The notes under the pieces were generated by a model, which ran no database searches, was not told the origin of the DNA, and saw only the letters and a program-made list of their open reading frames with translations. A stretch of DNA of 64,000 bases, from assembly GCF_001693485.1 (NCBI RefSeq), contig NZ_MAXC01000012.1:1-64000 (forward strand). Reading direction: 5' to 3'. The translations under genes and the position numbers were made by a program. Below are positions 24,311 through 32,142 of this stretch, in pieces (the stretch's first letter is position 1; each line of letters starts with the position of its first letter). The stretch is from Bradyrhizobium sp. LMTR 3 (GTDB taxonomy: Bacteria; Pseudomonadota; Alphaproteobacteria; Rhizobiales; Xanthobacteraceae).

Positions 24311-24466
24311 TTAATGCATCAGGCGCGGCACGATAACCGATACCGCCAGCAATGCGCCGAGGCTGCTCACCACGGACAATTTCATCCGGGCCGTCCTGGC
24401 ATCGGTAATCGGGAGCACGAAGAAGAAAACCATCGCAACTATGAGCACGCCATAAAGCAGGTACAT
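24311..24466 (-). CDS. 51-residue two-helix membrane protein
   Basis: MYLLYGVLIVAMVFFFVLPI, then TDARTARMKLSVVSSLGALL and AVSVIVPRLMH: two transmembrane helices joined by a short basic loop. GGAGGG precedes the ATG. A start 14 codons upstream exists but has no site. Function unknown. Confidence 0.65.
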   Translation of the reverse strand: MYLLYGVLIVAMVFFFVLPITDARTARMKLSVVSSLGALLAVSVIVPRLMH

Positions 24467-24631
24467 GGTCGATCCCTCCGTTGCCGCCACAATGGACGGA
24501 GGAGCCAACCGCGTATGTGTAGGGGATCACGCAGGCAACGCGCCGTTCCGGGTCACCAAAAGAGATCGCCCGGCGCCCACGCCTTTTCGGCTGGGTAGGG
24601 AGCCTGCTGAGCGGGACCTTCGCGCAGATGG

Positions 24632-24769
24632 CTACGCGATCCAATAGATTGCTGTTCCAACGACAATGAGAGCAATGGCACCAGCGGTCAAAGTCCCGAA
24701 CTTTCGCTCGGACCTTGTAGGCAGATCTTCCCGCGCCGCATTCTCTTCAGCCGGATGATCTTGTTTCAT
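24632..24769 (-). CDS. 45-residue single-pass membrane protein
   Basis: MKQDHPAEENAAREDLPTRS, then ERKFGTLTAGAIALIVVGTA and IYWIA: a charged cytoplasmic head and a C-terminal membrane helix. AGAGGTACTGCC precedes the ATG. No family recognised. The 280 bases between it and gloA hold only short palindromes (for example GGTTTCGTTCCTCGGAACC). Confidence 0.65.
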   Translation of the reverse strand: MKQDHPAEENAAREDLPTRSERKFGTLTAGAIALIVVGTAIYWIA

Positions 24770-25048
24770 GGCAGTACCTCTGTGACTCAAAACCGGCGTA
24801 GCGGTTTCGTTCCTCGGAACCAGGGTTCGAAATTTATCGACAGCAACGAGCGCTTCCAATCTTTTCGCATTCGCCTGCATCGATGGCCTTCTGAGGCCAC
24901 AGGGCGCTCGGTGCGCGAACGGCTGCAGGAACGAACCCGCACTTTATCCGCACGTTATCGGTGACCTCTGGTGCACTTTGCTGCTATTTTCCGCCCGAAC
25001 CGCCCAACCCAAACAAGATCTCAACACGCTCTCAGGAGGACAACAAAC

Positions 25049-25501
25049 ATGCGCTATCTCCACACCATGCTGCGCGTCCGCAATCTCGATACCGCGATGA
25101 AGTTCTATCGGGACGCGCTGGGGCTGACGGAAGTACGCCGGGTCGACAACGACAAGGGCCGGTTCACGCTGGTGTTCCTGTGTGCGCCGGAGGACGAAGG
25201 CCTGTTCAAGGCCGCTCCCCAGAACCGCGGCGCGCCGCTAGTCGAGCTCACCTATAATTGGGACGAGGAGAAATACGGCGAAGACCGCTACTTCGGTCAC
25301 CTCGCCTACGAGGTCGACGACATCTACGCGACCTGCGACCGCCTGATGAAGGCCGGCATCACCATCAATCGCCCGCCGCGCGACGGCAACATAGCTTTCG
25401 TCCGCTCGCCGGATCTACATTCGATCGAGCTATTGCAGAAGGGCGAACCGAAGCCGCCGGCCGAACCGTGGACGTCGATGCCGAACACCGGTCACTGGTA
25501 G
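25049..25501 (+). CDS. gloA: Lactoylglutathione lyase (glyoxalase I)
   Basis: A 150-residue VOC-fold enzyme converting the methylglyoxal-glutathione adduct to S-lactoylglutathione. Metal ligands by alignment are His5 (MRYLHTMLRV), Glu66 (APLVELTYNW), His84 (YFGHLAYEVDD) and Glu127 (LHSIELLQ), all present, as in the nickel-type bacterial enzymes. DTAMKFYRDALGLTEVRR is the family start of helix 1. AGGAGG precedes the ATG. Monocistronic; methylglyoxal detoxification. Confidence 0.94.
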   Translation: MRYLHTMLRVRNLDTAMKFYRDALGLTEVRRVDNDKGRFTLVFLCAPEDEGLFKAAPQNRGAPLVELTYNWDEEKYGEDRYFGHLAYEVDDIYATCDRLMKAGITINRPPRDGNIAFVRSPDLHSIELLQKGEPKPPAEPWTSMPNTGHW

Positions 25502-25581
25502 GCCTCGTACAATTTCTTCGTCCACGTCCGTCATCCGAGTTGGCATAAACGTTCCCTCACCCCCGGGTTCTTTTCTGCACA

Positions 25582-25606
25582 GGAACCGGCCACGACATGA
25601 CGCGTT
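25582..25606 (+). promoter_or_regulatory. EcfG (general stress sigma factor) promoter
   Basis: GGAAC (25582-25586), 16 bases, CGTT (25603-25606): exact consensus. The 27-residue peptide gene starts 28 bases after the -10 element. Confidence 0.75.
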
Positions 25607-25633
25607 TTCTCCTCAATACATTTTGAGGAGGAG

Positions 25634-25717
25634 ATGATGGGACGAGGAATTCTGCTTTGGTTGCTGGGCGTGCCTATTCCGGTGATCATTCTGTTGTGGT
25701 TGTTCTTCGGCAACTGA
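25634..25717 (+). CDS. 27-residue membrane micropeptide under EcfG control
   Basis: A 28-codon frame: MMGRGILLWLLGVPIPVIIL then LWLFFGN. It is almost entirely one transmembrane helix with a Pro-x-Pro kink. A strong TGAGGAGGAG site precedes ATG-ATG at 25634/25637. The perfect EcfG promoter just upstream and the terminator 100 bases downstream make a complete transcription unit. Very similar short GRGILLWLLG peptides are, to my knowledge, common in Bradyrhizobiaceae, with no assigned function. Confidence 0.75.
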   Translation: MMGRGILLWLLGVPIPVIILLWLFFGN

Positions 25718-25757
25718 TTGGCTGACGTTAGAGCCTTTTCAGAACCGGGCTCTAGAT

Positions 25758-25815
25758 TTTTCTTTTGACGCGTTTCTTTTGACGCGGACCGGTATCCACT
25801 CGCGCATGACGCGGA
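25758..25815. repeat. Short dispersed repeat (ACCGGTATCCACT family)
   Basis: Contains GACGCGTTTC and GACGCGGACCGGTATCCACT. The inverse complement matches the better-preserved palindromic copy at 55804-55847 (AAGCGAAGTGG-A-ACCGGTTCGCGT). Confidence 0.55.
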
Positions 25816-25854
25816 AATCGGGGCTCTGTCGCACTGCGGCGGAGCCCCGATTTT
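25816..25854 (+). terminator. Rho-independent terminator
   Basis: AATCGGGGCTC / GAGCCCCGATT perfect 11-bp stem with a 15-base loop followed by TTTT; ends the micropeptide transcript and could act in both directions. Confidence 0.8.
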
Positions 25855-25941
25855 GTTGGGCTTGAGCCCATGCAAGAGCGCGCTTTTTTGCCGATCTTCG
25901 GCTATTAACGGCCAATCGAAAAATCAGCGGGAGCAACGCGC

Positions 25942-26613
25942 GTGGCCGACGACAACAAACAACAACTCACCATCTGGGGCCGGGCCAATTCGGTCAACGT
26001 GCAAAAAGTGCTGTGGTGCCTCGCCGAGCTCGATCTCGCCTATGAGCGTATCGATGCCGGCATGCAGTTCGGAAAAAACAACGAGGCTGCTTATCTGGCG
26101 ATGAATCCGAACGGCCGCGTACCCACGCTGGTCGATGGCGACTACGTGCTGTGGGAATCCAATTCCGTGATGCGCTATCTCTGCATGGCCTATGGCCAAG
26201 GATCTGAACAAGGATCTGAACGAGGTTCGCCGATCTATCCCTCGCAGCCGAAGGCGCGCGCCGGCGTCGATCGCTGGCTCGACTGGACGCTGTCGACGCT
26301 GCAGCCGGTCGACCGGCCGGTGTTCTGGGCGTTGGTGCGCACGCCCATCGAAAGGCGCGACATGGTCGCGATCCAGAAGGATGTCGATGCGGAAGCCGTG
26401 GTGTGGCGGGTCGTCGAGGCGCACCTGGCGACGCGGCGCTTCATCGAGGGCGATCAGTTCACCATCGCCGACATCGCGCTCGGCGCCTTTGCGCGGCGCT
26501 GGTTCGGCGTTGAAGGCGTGACAAAACCGAAGCTGCCTAACCTCGAACGCTGGTTTTCGCAGCTCGCCGTCCGGCCAGGGTTCACGCAATTCATCGCGCC
26601 ACCGATGACGTAA
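25942..26613 (+). CDS. Glutathione S-transferase family protein
   Basis: A 223-residue cytosolic GST. The thioredoxin-like N-terminal domain reads LTIWGRANSVNVQKVLWCLA, NPNGRVPTLVDGDYVLWESN and SVMRYL (cis-Pro and glutathione-binding Glu-Ser). The all-helical C-terminal domain includes FIEGDQFTIADIALGAFARR. Between the domains lies GQGSEQGSERGS, encoded by a 12-bp tandem duplication (AAGGATCTGAAC twice, 26199-26222). GTG start at 25942. Substrate unknown; beta-class-like detoxification enzyme. Confidence 0.9.
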   Translation: MADDNKQQLTIWGRANSVNVQKVLWCLAELDLAYERIDAGMQFGKNNEAAYLAMNPNGRVPTLVDGDYVLWESNSVMRYLCMAYGQGSEQGSERGSPIYPSQPKARAGVDRWLDWTLSTLQPVDRPVFWALVRTPIERRDMVAIQKDVDAEAVVWRVVEAHLATRRFIEGDQFTIADIALGAFARRWFGVEGVTKPKLPNLERWFSQLAVRPGFTQFIAPPMT

Positions 26614-26625
26614 GCGCGAATCTTC

Positions 26626-26889
26626 TCAACGCGAGCCGCCGGACACCCCTGCTCCAACGCTCACCGCGCCGCCGATTTTCATGCAGGTGTTGGTGCCGTC
26701 GATCCTGACGAAGCCCGCGCCGTATTCCGCGCATGCATTGGCCGAACTCGGGCGCTTCAGCGAAAGCGACTTGCCCGAGGCGGGAGCTTTGTCGAGCTTC
26801 TGAGGACGGGCTTGTTCCGCGGCCGAGGCAACCGAAGACAGCGCCAAGGCGATCATTATGGCGATGATTACCAGGAGGGATTTTCGCAT
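26626..26889 (-). CDS. Small exported protein with a porin-like N-terminal module
   Basis: An 87-residue protein with a signal peptide (KSLLVIIAIMIALALSSVAS, cleavage at ASA-AEQ). Its C-terminal half, ACAEYGAGFVRIDGTNTCMK then IGGAVSVGAG, copies the conserved opening of alphaproteobacterial porins (Omp2/porin_2 type, C-x-x-YGAGF-x-x-x-x-GT-x-TC-x-KIGG), including the two cysteines, but the beta-barrel is absent. Either a porin remnant kept as a small gene or a genuine stand-alone periplasmic module. It follows the PilZ gene after 36 bp. Confidence 0.75.
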   Translation of the reverse strand: MRKSLLVIIAIMIALALSSVASAAEQARPQKLDKAPASGKSLSLKRPSSANACAEYGAGFVRIDGTNTCMKIGGAVSVGAGVSGGSR

Positions 26890-26925
26890 CCCGCCTTTTA
26901 TCGTCTCTCGCGGATCAGTGCCAGA

Positions 26926-27186
26926 TTAGCGGGTGAACTTGATGCCGACCGATTTGCCGCGGCGCCAGACCACTTCGCAGCGGCGCCCGGTTCTGGCGTC
27001 GCGTGAAAACGCCAGCCGCAATTTCGCCGGCAACGTGTTGGGATCGTCGATCGTGATCTTTGCCCCCGTCGCGGACATATCCTGCACCACGCATTGGCGC
27101 GCGGCAAAACCGCCTTCGAGCGTGATCCACCCGGGTTGACTCAATGATTTGCGCGCGTCGCGCTTCTTGCTTGATAACAAAGCCAT
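26926..27186 (-). CDS. PilZ-domain protein
   Basis: An 86-residue single-domain protein. SSKKRDARKSLSQPGWITLE has only part of the RxxxR c-di-GMP motif (KKRDARK), and MSATGAKITIDDPN is the (D/N)xSxxG-like motif. CEVVWRRGKSVGIKF is the closing PilZ strand. GGGGAG precedes the ATG at 27186. Such proteins are numerous in Bradyrhizobium. The imperfect second motif leaves c-di-GMP binding uncertain. Confidence 0.85.
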   Translation of the reverse strand: MALLSSKKRDARKSLSQPGWITLEGGFAARQCVVQDMSATGAKITIDDPNTLPAKLRLAFSRDARTGRRCEVVWRRGKSVGIKFTR

Positions 27187-27437
27187 GTCGAAAAGCTCCC
27201 CGGACACAGCCCTACACCATGAGGCTTTAGAATCCGTTGCTCGGCGCGGCGTGTCTCGTCGCGCGGCCGGGACGCTGATGGAGGCGCAAAGCGGCTGCAG
27301 AAACGTCTTTCCGAGCGGCTTGCCCACCCGCCCAAACGCCACTATACGTTCGCCCGTCGCCGCCCCCATCAAATATGGACGGCCGGCGGCCGACACGGCC
27401 CATCAAGCGCTAACACCTTGATTTTCCTGTTGTTCTT

Positions 27438-27512
27438 GCTCCCTTCGTCTATCGGTTAGGACGCCACCCTTTCACGGTGGAGAGAGCGGTTCGATTCCGC
27501 TAGGGAGCGCCA
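27438..27512 (+). tRNA. tRNA-Glu (anticodon TTC)
   Basis: A 75-base cloverleaf: acceptor GCTCCCT/AGGGAGC, anticodon stem CCACC/GGTGG with loop CTTTCAC (anticodon TTC), T arm with TTCGATT, discriminator G and encoded CCA. Confidence 0.97.
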
Positions 27513-27651
27513 TCCCACCACGTTGCCAACAAATTCAAGACCTGAGCCAACCACGTTCGAGGCTTAAGGCAACCATTTTCACAGCCCAAGTTCCCATCGT
27601 CCGCAGGTTCCGGCAAACGGACCGTGGCGCGTCAGTAACGAGGACAGGGAA

Positions 27652-27744
27652 ATGGATACGGCTGCTATTGCATTTACAACTTGCGTCGCGCTTTACCTCG
27701 CACTCCGCTTTACGTTGCGGTTCTACTTCCCGCCGGATACCTGA
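27652..27744 (+). CDS. Possible 30-residue membrane micropeptide
   Basis: MDTAAIAFTTCVALYLALRF followed by TLRFYFPPDT: one hydrophobic helix with aromatic end. GGACAGGGAA precedes the ATG. Short length and lack of known family keep confidence moderate. Confidence 0.45.
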   Translation: MDTAAIAFTTCVALYLALRFTLRFYFPPDT

Positions 27745-28241
27745 CGGACGGTCGGCGCGAGTTTTTGGGATCATCCTGGCGGCAAAAAACGCGAAACGCA
27801 TCGTCGTCGGCACGATCAAGTTGCCGACGACCGAAAGAACGTCGAAAGGCCGCCACTTGTGGCGGCCTTTTCGCCAATGGACGGCCCACGAAAAATTAAC
27901 TCGCAGCGAAGCCATCGAAGGCATTGCCTGGCATCGACCGATCATGAAGGTCCGGCACTAATCCATCCTCAAATTGCGTTCGCAAACAATGTCGTCGCCA
28001 TGAAAAACCGCATGAGCGAAACCACGTCTCCTAGCCCGTCGGCGCGACTTTCGACGCCTGAGACGAAGGCGCTTTTCGATTCGAACCAGCCGTCGAGTTT
28101 TCCGGACCGGACAGGTCGAAACGGCCGTCGCGATAACTGCTGCAGCCATAATATTCGGTGACTCTCGGACGCAAAGCGTCTGGATACTCCACAGCTTATG
28201 CGAAAAGAATGCGTGACTACACGTTTAAGGAGAAGACCAGA
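27745..28241. other. Mostly non-coding stretch
   Basis: About 500 bases between two possible micropeptide genes. Apart from the perfect hairpin at 27845-27871 there is no convincing gene; the open frames on either strand have no ribosome site and improbable composition. Confidence 0.5.
27845..27871 (+). terminator. Rho-independent terminator
   Basis: AAAGGCCGCCAC-TT-GTGGCGGCCTTTT: perfect 12-bp stem with T-run, 100 bases after the micropeptide stop. It is symmetrical enough to work on either strand. Confidence 0.85.
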
Positions 28242-28322
28242 ATGCCGCTGACGCGGGCGGCGGCGCGCATGATCGTGGCATGGCCAGCAATCATTGCATT
28301 GACGTTGCTTTCCGGAAGATAA
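28242..28322 (+). CDS. Possible 26-residue peptide
   Basis: MPLTRAAARMIVAWPAIIAL then TLLSGR. TTAAGGAGAAG precedes the ATG at good spacing. It lies 89 bases before the carbamoylase gene and could be a leader peptide; the hydrophobic second half suggests membrane insertion. Confidence 0.4.
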   Translation: MPLTRAAARMIVAWPAIIALTLLSGR

Positions 28323-28345
28323 GTAAAGCTGCTGGCGACGTTCAC

Positions 28346-28400
28346 GGAACTTTGTTCTACTCCGAGAACGGTAGCGGGAACTTTGTTCTACTCCGGAGAA
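28346..28400. promoter_or_regulatory. Array of GAAC/GTTC half-sites
   Basis: Two direct copies of GGAACTTTGTTCTACTCCG (28346-28364 and 28377-28395), 31 bp apart (three helical turns), each containing the palindrome GAAC-TTT-GTTC and each followed by a further GAAC. Six half-sites fall within 55 bp immediately before the carbamoylase gene, which suggests cooperative regulator binding. Confidence 0.45.
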
Positions 28401-28411
28401 CTACGGGAAGC

Positions 28412-29644
28412 ATGGCTGACATTTCCTCGCGCGTCGACGGCGACCGCGTCCTCGCCGATCTCAACGCGCTGCGCGCCATCGGCGCCTACAAGACCGGCGT
28501 TCACAAGCCGACTTTCTCCGAACCGCATCTGCGCTCGCTGGCGTGGCTGGTGCAGCGGCTTCCCGAGGCCGGCCTCACGGGCGAGATCGACGGCATCGGC
28601 AACGTGCTCGGCACCAGCACGAAAAGCGGACTGAGGCTGCTGGCGGGATCGCATCTGGAAAGCCAGAACCACGCCGGCTGGCTCGATGGACCGCTCGGCG
28701 TGGTCTATGCGCTCGAAGCCGCCCGCGTCATCAATCCCGACCCGAATGTAGGGGGCGCCGTCGAAGTCGCGGCGTGGTGCGATGAGGAAGGCCATTTCGG
28801 ACACTTCCTCGGCAGCCGGTCCTATGCCGGCGGCGTCACCGAAGCCGATATCGACACCGCGCGCGATCGCAACAATGACAGGAGCATGCGTGACGCGCTA
28901 CGCGACGCGGGCCTTGCCGGCCGCGCCCGCGTGCGGTGCGGACAAGGGCGGCATGTCGGCTATCTGGAAGCCCATATCGAGCAGGGCGAGACGCTGGAAA
29001 GTAGTGGCCTCAAAATCGGCATCGTCACGTCCATCGTCGGGATATGGCAATATCGCATCACCTTTACGGGTGAACAAAACCACGCCGGCACCACGCGGAT
29101 GGCCATCCGCCGGGACGCCGGCCTGGCACTCGCCAGATTTTGCGTCGATATCGACAATCGTTTCCCCGCCACCTGCGGCCCACGCACGGTGTGGACCACC
29201 GGCCGCATCACGCTCGCCCCCGGCGCGCCCAGCATCATCCCGGGCGCGGCGGAAATGCTGTTCCAGATTCGCGACGACGATCCTGCCGTGATTGCGCGGC
29301 TGGAGGAGTTGCTCCACGGCATGGCCGCAGAGGTCAACGCCCAAGGCCGCTGCGCGGTCGCGGTGGAGCGCATCCGCACCGGGACGCCCGCGCGGATGGA
29401 TGGCTCATTCCAGCAGGCCATCGAGGCTGCCAGCGCAGCTTTTGCCGATGGCAAGTCGCTTCGCATGCCGAGCGGCGCCGGCCACGACGCCCAGATTCTC
29501 TCAACCGTCATGCCGGCCGGCATGCTGTTCGTGCCCTCGATTGGCGGCATTTCGCATCACTGGACCGAGAACACCGCCGACGCCGACATCGTTACCGGGG
29601 CAGAGGTCTTCGTTGACGCCTGCCGGCGGCTGTTGGCGCAATGA
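28412..29644 (+). CDS. Zn-dependent hydrolase, hydantoinase/carbamoylase family (M20)
   Basis: A 410-residue amidase of the N-carbamoyl-L-amino-acid hydrolase/allantoate amidohydrolase group. Metal and substrate motifs: LLAGSHLESQNHAGWLDGPL, VAAWCDEEGHFGHFLGSRSY, VGYLEAHIEQGETLESSGLK, FTGEQNHAGTTRMAIRRDAG, PSGAGHDAQ and GISHHWTE. The common family GSHxDS and SHxP variants are altered here (SHLES, NHAG), as often in this group. ATG at 28412 is preferred; the frame continues upstream through the repeat array. Followed after 18 bp by an MFS gene, suggesting uptake or export of the substrate. Exact substrate (N-carbamoyl amino acid, ureidoglycolate or allantoate-like) unknown. Confidence 0.88.
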   Translation: MADISSRVDGDRVLADLNALRAIGAYKTGVHKPTFSEPHLRSLAWLVQRLPEAGLTGEIDGIGNVLGTSTKSGLRLLAGSHLESQNHAGWLDGPLGVVYALEAARVINPDPNVGGAVEVAAWCDEEGHFGHFLGSRSYAGGVTEADIDTARDRNNDRSMRDALRDAGLAGRARVRCGQGRHVGYLEAHIEQGETLESSGLKIGIVTSIVGIWQYRITFTGEQNHAGTTRMAIRRDAGLALARFCVDIDNRFPATCGPRTVWTTGRITLAPGAPSIIPGAAEMLFQIRDDDPAVIARLEELLHGMAAEVNAQGRCAVAVERIRTGTPARMDGSFQQAIEAASAAFADGKSLRMPSGAGHDAQILSTVMPAGMLFVPSIGGISHHWTENTADADIVTGAEVFVDACRRLLAQ

Positions 29645-29662
29645 GGCGACGCGAGATGCGAC

Positions 29663-30877
29663 ATGGTTGCTGAAACCAGGCCGGCCTATTCGATCAGGGA
29701 CATTCCGGCCAGCGTATGGGTGCTGGGCTTCGTCTCGATGCTGATGGACATCTCGTCGGAGATGATCCACGCCCTGCTGCCGATCTACCTGGTCTCGGTC
29801 CTCGGCGCATCGATGGTGACGGTCGGCGTCATCGAAGGCATCGCCGAGGCGACCGCCTCCATCACAAAGATATTCTCCGGCGCGCTCTCGGACTGGCTCG
29901 GCAAACGCAAATGGTTAGCTGCCATCGGTTACGGTCTCGCGGCCTTCACCAAGCCGGTGTTTCCGCTGGCGCCAACCGTCGGCTGGCTGGTGGCCGCGCG
30001 TTTCGTCGACCGGATCGGCAAAGGCATTCGCGGCGCCCCGCGTGATGCGCTGGTGGCCGATCTCTCGCCGGCCGATCTGCGCGGCGCGAGCTTCGGGCTG
30101 CGCCAATCGCTCGATACGATCGGCGCCTTCGTCGGCCCCCTGCTCGCCATCGCCCTGATGTGGTGGACATCGGACAACTTCAAGGCGGTGTTCTGGGTTG
30201 CCGTAATTCCTGCCTTCCTGGCGCTGGCGCTGATCGTCTTCGCCGTGCGTGAGCCGGAGCGGCCGCGGGCGCTGCGCACCGTGCGCAATCCGATCAGCCT
30301 GGCCGAGATCAAAAACCTGGGGTCGGCCTATTGGTGGGTGGTGGCGGTCGCGAGCGTGTTTACGCTGGCGCGCTTCAGCGAGGCCTTCCTCGTTCTCCGC
30401 GCCCAGAATGTCGGAGTGCCGATCGCGCTCGTGCCCGCCGTGCTGGTGGCCATGAATATCGTCTATGCCCTCGCGGCCTACCCCGCCGGCGTCATCTCGG
30501 ATCGCATGAACCGTACGGCCGTGCTGGCGAGCGGCATACTGGTGCTGGTTGCCGCCGACATCGCGTTGGCCTTGCTGCCGTCGGTGGGCGGTGTTGCGCT
30601 GGGCGTCATTCTCTGGGGCCTGCACATGGGACTGACGCAGGGGCTGCTGGCCGCGCTCGTTGCCGATACTGCGCCGGCCGAGTTGCGCGGCACGGCTTAC
30701 GGATTCTTCAACCTGCTCGGCGGCGTAGCGATGCTCGCGGCCAGCGTCATTGCCGGCGCACTCTGGGATATCGCAGGGCCTCAGGTCACGTTCCTGGCCG
30801 GCGCCGGCTTCGCGCTGGTCGCGCTGGCAGGATTGCTGGTGGTACAGGGCAAGATCGGTCAACAGGCGGCCGCCTGA
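29663..30877 (+). CDS. MFS transporter
   Basis: A 404-residue major facilitator with 12 predicted membrane helices. The loop 2-3 motif is GALSDWLGKRKW (residues about 73-84), and SDRMNRTAVLASG forms the equivalent loop in the second half. RFVDRIGKGIRGAPRDALVA is the helix-4 region typical of the drug/sugar-exporter-like subgroup found in Bradyrhizobium. Encoded 18 bp after the carbamoylase gene and likely cotranscribed. Substrate unknown. Confidence 0.88.
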   Translation: MVAETRPAYSIRDIPASVWVLGFVSMLMDISSEMIHALLPIYLVSVLGASMVTVGVIEGIAEATASITKIFSGALSDWLGKRKWLAAIGYGLAAFTKPVFPLAPTVGWLVAARFVDRIGKGIRGAPRDALVADLSPADLRGASFGLRQSLDTIGAFVGPLLAIALMWWTSDNFKAVFWVAVIPAFLALALIVFAVREPERPRALRTVRNPISLAEIKNLGSAYWWVVAVASVFTLARFSEAFLVLRAQNVGVPIALVPAVLVAMNIVYALAAYPAGVISDRMNRTAVLASGILVLVAADIALALLPSVGGVALGVILWGLHMGLTQGLLAALVADTAPAELRGTAYGFFNLLGGVAMLAASVIAGALWDIAGPQVTFLAGAGFALVALAGLLVVQGKIGQQAAA

Positions 30878-30986
30878 GCGATGCCGGGTTCGGCCGGGTT
30901 CCTTGGTGACAAGGAGTCGCGTCTGACTTTCTTGCAAACCGCTGGGTTTGCGGCCATTTACGCTCGCGCGAGGTAAATTTCTCCAG

Positions 30987-32030
30987 ATGTTGCTGCTGCA
31001 GGCTCTCCCTACATCGATCGGCGTTGCCGCCATCGCGCCGGCGTTGCTGGTGCTTTGGCTCGTCATTGCCGCGGACGAGCGCCCCGGTCCACCCGCGCGG
31101 GTATGGCTCGCTTTCGTACTCGGGGCCGCCAGCATTTCTCTGTTGGGCGTTGCGCGCGCCCCGTTTGCCGCGATCCTTGCGGTGCCTGGAAACCCCTGGC
31201 TGACGCAAGGCCTGCGTTCGATCTTCGGGGTCGCCGCGCCCGAAGAGATCGTGAAGGTTCTCGTGATCATTCTAGTGTCATTGCCGGTGCGCCGCCGTGC
31301 GTTTGCGGACCCAATGGACACGGTGGTCTACGGTGCGGCCGCGGGCCTCGGCTTCGCGGCCTACGAAAACCTCGCCTATCTCGTGCAGCACGCCGACATG
31401 TGGCGGTCGCTGGCCGCCTTGCGCAGCGTATTGACGGTGCCGTTTCACGGCGCACTCGGCATCATCGCAGGCGCCTATATCGCGATCGCGCGCGCCGGCA
31501 CCGCGCTGGGTGCGCATCGCCATCATCGCGACTGGGCGCGGATCTCGAGCTGGGCGCTGGCGCTGTTCGCGCCGGTCGCGCTACATGCGGCATTCGATTT
31601 TCCGCTGCTGACGCTGCAGAAACATCCAGATCTCGGCCCCAACGTGCGAATGCTGCTGGGGGCGGCGAGCCTGCTCATCGGCTTCAGTTCGATCGGGTTT
31701 GCCATTCGGCTGGTACGGCGCGTCGGCCGCCATCATGCGCCGCGCACCGAGATCGCGCGTGAGCGGCTGAGCCAGTTGCGGCGGATGTGGGCCCTGCTGC
31801 TCGTGGGCAGCGGTGCGGGCTTCGCGGGCGCGGCTTTCGTCCTGACCTCGCTTCATCACTGGTTCGTCAGTCCGGAGCGCAACGCCTCGCTGCTTCTCAT
31901 TCCGCTCGGCATGACCTCCATCTTGATAGGCTTGGCGCTGTTGCTGGCGACCTCGGCCGTCTACGTGTTCGGCCGCAATCGCATCAGAACGTCCTCGGAC
32001 GGATTTTCGTCCGCGCCTGAGCCGGGCTGA
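30987..32030 (+). CDS. PrsW-like intramembrane metalloprotease family protein
   Basis: A 347-residue polytopic membrane protein with the conserved motifs of the CPBP/PrsW type: FGVAAPEEIVKVLVI (EExxK, residues about 77-91), GAAAGLGFAAYENLAYL (ENxxY), a histidine in TVPFHGALGIIAGAYI and LHAAFDFPLL. Eight or so hydrophobic segments. PrsW of Bacillus subtilis cleaves an anti-sigma factor; no such partner is visible here. ATG at 30987 is preferred to a TTG 13 codons upstream. Confidence 0.8.
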   Translation: MLLLQALPTSIGVAAIAPALLVLWLVIAADERPGPPARVWLAFVLGAASISLLGVARAPFAAILAVPGNPWLTQGLRSIFGVAAPEEIVKVLVIILVSLPVRRRAFADPMDTVVYGAAAGLGFAAYENLAYLVQHADMWRSLAALRSVLTVPFHGALGIIAGAYIAIARAGTALGAHRHHRDWARISSWALALFAPVALHAAFDFPLLTLQKHPDLGPNVRMLLGAASLLIGFSSIGFAIRLVRRVGRHHAPRTEIARERLSQLRRMWALLLVGSGAGFAGAAFVLTSLHHWFVSPERNASLLLIPLGMTSILIGLALLLATSAVYVFGRNRIRTSSDGFSSAPEPG

Positions 32031-32142
32031 ACGTCATCCTTCAGTCGTTGATCTCGCTTAAAAAGCCCAGCGAACAATTTTGCCCGCAACCGGCGTACCG
32101 GGTATGTTGGACACTCGGCGCGGCAGGCATCGGGAGTTTCCC

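Noticed and set aside
24836..24862. GGAAC near 24836 considered as an EcfG promoter
   Set aside because: The element 17 bases downstream is CGAC rather than CGTT, and no gene follows at a suitable distance on that strand.
25015..25048. Possible EcfG promoter upstream of gloA (GGAAC at about 24930 with CGTT further on)
   Set aside because: Spacing between the elements is 20 bases, outside the accepted 16-17.
28346..28364. GGAAC considered as an EcfG -35 element before the carbamoylase gene
   Set aside because: No CGTT 16-17 bases downstream of either copy; treated as operator-like repeats instead.
29915..31321. Long minus-strand frame opposite the MFS and PrsW-like genes
   Set aside because: GC-rich antisense shadow; both plus-strand genes have family motifs.
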